Of a DNA stretch of 64,000 nt, positions 60,860-64,000 are shown piece by piece. Under the pieces are notes generated by a model that saw only the letters and a list, made by a program, of their open reading frames with translations, was not told where the DNA came from and did not search any database. The stretch's first letter is position 1. Every line of letters starts with the position of its first letter. Origin of the DNA: Ailanthus altissimus (Eukaryota; Streptophyta; Magnoliopsida; Sapindales; Simaroubaceae); the NCBI GenBank assembly GCA_946807835.1, contig OX327702.1:16492001-16556000 (forward strand), given 5' to 3'. The position numbers were made by a program, and so were the translations under genes.

Positions 60860-61635
60860 TCATCCAATTAGTTAACAACGCTTGTTAACTAATCAATGTA
60901 TTTAATACTTAAGTCTCGACAAGTACACATTTTGAGGGAATCTGAAACAAATATCTATTTGTTGGAATTTGCTAGGTCAAACCATTCAATCTGGTATGTA
61001 GCTCAAATACACGAGTACACTTTTTATTGTGAGACTCTCTAAGTTCACATCCGATTTTTCAAATATAACTCTTTTATAAGTCCGTAAACAATGCCTAACG
61101 CATATGTCACTGATATTACAAAGTAGTGCATTAGACCATACAAACTGAGGTTATAATATATTCGTATAATCCTTCCGTCACTTATATCCTAGAAGTGTAG
61201 ATATATAAATCATCACCGTCAAATTTCTATTTGCTCATCTGTGAACTTATTTCTAAATTTGTATTTCTATAAACAATATCCGCAAATACTTTTGTGATAT
61301 TGTTTAAATCGTCTTTTTCAGGGTTTATACTTATGGCCATAAAATTTTCAAAAATATAATCTCGGAGATCAGGTTATACAACTTATCCATATAAGCTGAC
61401 GGATTCCATATCTACACACACTAGATTCCATAAGCATCGGACCATACTTAGCGACACGCAGCGGTCAGACTATGAAAGGTCTTTGACATTCATGGAACCA
61501 AAGTATGATGATTACTCGTAAATCCACCGTAGTGCTCAAGTCAAAGGATCATAAATAGTACTCAACTTGAGAAGCTTGCCATTGACGGCTTTATGAGATA
61601 TCTATTAGAGGTCCTCGTGAATCTGTTCAATAACT
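60860..61635 (-). mobile_element. Copia-family LTR, middle part, minus orientation
   Basis: Family blocks in reverse: 'acttattgtgagactctcta'-like text at 61020, 'ttagaccatacaaactgagg', 'atcaccgtcaaatttctatt', 'gattccataagcatcggacc', 'attgacggctttatgagata'. The LTR is cut at 61635 and joins copia RT sequence directly. Confidence 0.8.
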
Positions 61636-61857
61636 CACAGTTATTAAAGTTGTACTTTTTCAAGAGTTAGTCTATGTACGAAGATTGAGAGAGTGTTATC
61701 AGCTTCTTAGCTCTATCTCTATAAATCTTTATACCTAGTATATGGGGAGTTTTTTCCAAATCATTCATGGAAAAAATTTTACTCAGTTAACTTTTAACTG
61801 ACTGACTTGTAACATACCAATGTTATTTTCGACATTGAGTATATTAGAGAAACCAGA
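61636..61857 (-). pseudogene. Copia RT C-terminal fragment (lineage A)
   Basis: Minus strand reads SKIFSMNDLEKTPHILGIKI, YRDRAKKLITLSQSSYID and KKYNFNNCE. It is homologous to 1596-1810 and ends at the same residue. This is the RT segment just after YVDD in copia (consensus F.MKDLG.A.YILGI.I.RDR...). Confidence 0.8.
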
Positions 61858-64000
61858 GTGATCTGGCTGACGTTGAATCATGCTAAACTCTTGGATAACA
61901 GTGTTAAAACGACCAAACTAGGCACGAGAAAATTGTTTTAAATTATATAATGAGCGACGAAGTTTACATACCAAATCAGACTCCCCATGAGCAACAAAAT
62001 CAGGTGGTTGCTCCATATAGATTTCTTCCTGAAGCTCATCATGGAGAAAGGCATTCTTGATGTTGAGCTGGTGCAAAGGCCATTAGTGAATAGTAGCCAT
62101 AGATAAGAACAACCGAACAGACGACATTTTAGCTACACGAGAGAAGGTGTTAGAATAATTTAGGCAATAAATCTGTGTGTACCCCTTGGTAACCAACCTT
62201 ACTTTCAACCTATTAACCTGACCATTGGGTTCAATCTTAACAGTAAAAACCCAACGACAACCAACAGTGGAGTGGTCGGGGGGGCAATTGGACTAATTTC
62301 CATGTACCATTATTGTTCAAAGCAGTCATTTCCTCAACTATTACTTGACACCACCTAGGATGTGAAAGAGTATCACGAAGAGTGATAAGGATAGAGACAG
62401 AAGATAAAGTAGATACAAAGGCATAATATAGTGAAGATAGTCGATGATAATTAAGAAAATTACATATAAGATGAGGGTTGTGAGTGAAGCGTATACCTTC
62501 ATAGACAGTAATGGGGAATTGGTCAGCAAGTAGTAGGACCTCAGTATGAGAGGAATTTGGAGCAGGAAGTGAGTCAATGGGAACCTCAAAAGCATTAGGG
62601 GCGATATCATTGTCATTACCTGCAAGATCAAAAGGAACAAAAGTATCACGAGCCGGAGATGGAGAATCCCTGGTGGAAGGATTATACTATGAGACAAGGA
62701 CAGGTTCAATATTTGACTCAGGAGGAGGAATATTATAAATGATATAAGAAATTGGAAGAGCTTTTGTGATGGACGTATTTTCTGAAGCAAAGTAAGAAAA
62801 GAAAGGGGAAGATTCGAAAAAAGTTACGTTAGTAGAAAGGAAATGACGTTGGGTGTTAGGAGAATAGCACTTATATCCTTACTGAAGACTTGAGTAGCAA
62901 AGAAAAATACTTTTGATGGACTGAATAGATAATATGTCTTGACCAAGAGAGAAGACATGGACAAAACATGTGTAGCCAAAGACACGTTGCTGAAGAGGAA
63001 ATAATGTTTGACCAGAATACAGAACAGAATGAGAAACCTAATGTTGTAACACGGAGAAGGGCATTTGATTTATCAAAAAGCAAGCAGTAAAAACAGCATT
63101 AGCTCAAAAATAGAGAGAAACATGATTATGTATAAGTAAAGTGCGGGCAATTTTAATGAAATGTCTGTTTTTACACTCGGCAACTCCATTTTGTTGTGGA
63201 GTATAGACATAAGAAGACTGATGTAAGATGCTATTAGAAGACATAAATTTAGTAAAAGGAGCGAAAAAAATATTAACGTGCATTATCACTACGGAATATA
63301 CGAATAGTAATAGAGAATTGTGTCTTAATTTTAGCACAGAAAGATTCAAATATGAAAAATAATTCAGAGCGATCTTTCATTAAAAATAACAAAGTACAAC
63401 CTGAATAATTATCAATAAACGTAACAAAATATTTAAACCTAAAACAGACGAAACTCGACTAAAACCCCAAACATCGAAATGAACTAATTCAATAAGAGAT
63501 GCAACACGATTATTGACACGTTTTGAAAACGATCAATAAGAGTGTTTGCCAAGATGACAAGACTTTCAATTGAAAGATGATAGAGACCTGGAACCATTTT
63601 TTGAAACTTTAACAAATTTGGATGTCCTTTATGGTTATGAAGAAGTGCTGGTGATTCAGTGACAGTGCATGTAATAGATGATTGAGGAATACTCAGATGA
63701 TAGAGTACTTGTGACTCACGACTTGTGCCAATCATCTGTCCCGTATTGCGATCCTATATAAGAACAAAGTTATTAACAAAAGTGATTGCACGGTTTAAAG
63801 AGCGAGTGAGTTTACTGACAGAATTAATACAAAAAAGGACAATGCAGTATATAAAGAATAGATTCTAAATATAAGGAAGGAAGGGGATGTGCTCGACCAC
63901 TACTTAAGCAGTAGTTATGGAATTATTAGTTAAGGTGACAAATGGCAATGATTTAGATATAGAAGTATGAGAAAGTAATTGGAGGTTACCAGAAATGTGA
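61858..64000 (-). mobile_element. Copia pol relic of a different lineage (B), running off the window
   Basis: On the minus strand from 64000: pre-integrase text (MIGTSRESQVLYHLSIPQ, GHPNLLKFQKMVPGLYHLS at 63484-63735), integrase with the terminal Glu segment YTPQQNGVAECKNRHF (about 63150-63210), and linker text (GIRFTHNPHLICNFLNYHRL near 62480). RT then reads GCRWVFTVKIEPNGQVNRLK, VRLVTKGYTQIY, HQLNIKNAFLHDELQEEIYM, EQPPDFVAHGESDLVCKL and SLYNLKQFSRAWFGRF (61940-62270). It has stops and shifts throughout. Its RT style (IYGLDY-type, YQLDIKNAFLHGDL-type) differs from both other copia relics here. Gag would lie beyond 64000. Confidence 0.9.

Larger units (their letters stand above)
58752..61635. 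repeat. Large palindrome of inverted LTR and non-LTR sequence
   Basis: The arm 58840-59801 is complementary to about 59932-60860. Examples are 'accaagtaggtttaggattaa' facing 'tccacttggtttaggatagg', and 'aaaaagaaaagcttttcaag' facing 'cttgaaaagcttttctttct'. The outer part 58752-58836 pairs with 61553-61635; the left arm lacks some 690 bp that the right arm keeps. The loop (about 59803-59930) is made of repeated 'ttctcaagtacccaaattct' phrases. Inner parts of the arms (about 59460-59801 and 59932-60270) do not occur in other LTRs here. Confidence 0.85.

Noticed and set aside
61858..64000. Endogenous pararetrovirus
   Set aside because: The domain order is integrase then RT of copia type, with GAG-pre-integrase text. 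Plant pararetroviruses lack integrase and carry a movement protein, which is not seen.

Overview
The window looks like nuclear DNA of a flowering plant, probably a eudicot. It is very AT-rich, is full of LTR retrotransposons and plant L1-type LINEs, has plant-style introns, and carries the 5' half of the plant EMC5 gene. I see no bacterial operons, CRISPR arrays, tRNA or rRNA genes. Nearly all coding similarity comes from decayed transposons. The only two host genes I recognise are a phosphoglycerate-kinase-like pseudogene (12.0-14.4 kb, minus strand) and EMC5 exons 1-3 (56.3-56.8 kb, plus strand).

Layout. 1-1.54 kb: 3' end and LTR of a Ty3/gypsy-type element. 1.6-7.45 kb: minus-strand Ty1/copia relic with primer-binding site and a 2.06-kb LTR. 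7.45-10.98 kb: decayed chromodomain Ty3/gypsy relic with its 3' LTR. 12.0-14.44 kb: PGK-like pseudogene invaded by a solo LTR. 14.96-17.24 kb: plus-strand 2.28-kb LTR of the copia family. 17.28-26.43 kb: a foldback inverted repeat whose left arm was split by a solo LTR and by a complete but dead copia element; that copia was itself split by another solo LTR. 26.9-30.2 kb: 5'-truncated minus-strand LINE split by a solo LTR. 30.2-32.77 kb: copia leader and 5' LTR. 33.6-40.3 kb: AT minisatellite built from an 18-bp core plus a variable number of hexamers. 40.6-47.2 kb: two minus-strand 2.1-kb LTRs, the second containing a gypsy-type solo LTR. 47.2 kb: LINE endonuclease fragment. 48.0-55.7 kb: satellite of about 200-220 bp units, split by an LTR that is itself split by another. 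55.75-56.07 kb: the AT minisatellite again in inverse orientation, next to EMC5. 58.2-61.6 kb: second large palindrome, made of inverted LTR pieces around a short intact ORF. 61.6-64 kb: chimeric minus-strand copia pol relic.

The strongest evidence is structural. Six solo LTRs and one full copia are bounded by TG...CA ends and 5-bp target-site duplications read directly from the sequence: AGTAT, CTCAC, GTATT/ATATT, TATTG, AACAT, ATGAT and, for the full copia, TATAT. They give a clear order of nesting. In two cases, removing the insert and one duplication rejoins the interrupted coding frame. The most unusual items are the hexamer-stepped AT minisatellite and its association with the second satellite, the two long palindromes, the EMC5 gene whose 3' part is not found, and two copia breakpoints at the same point of reverse transcriptase.
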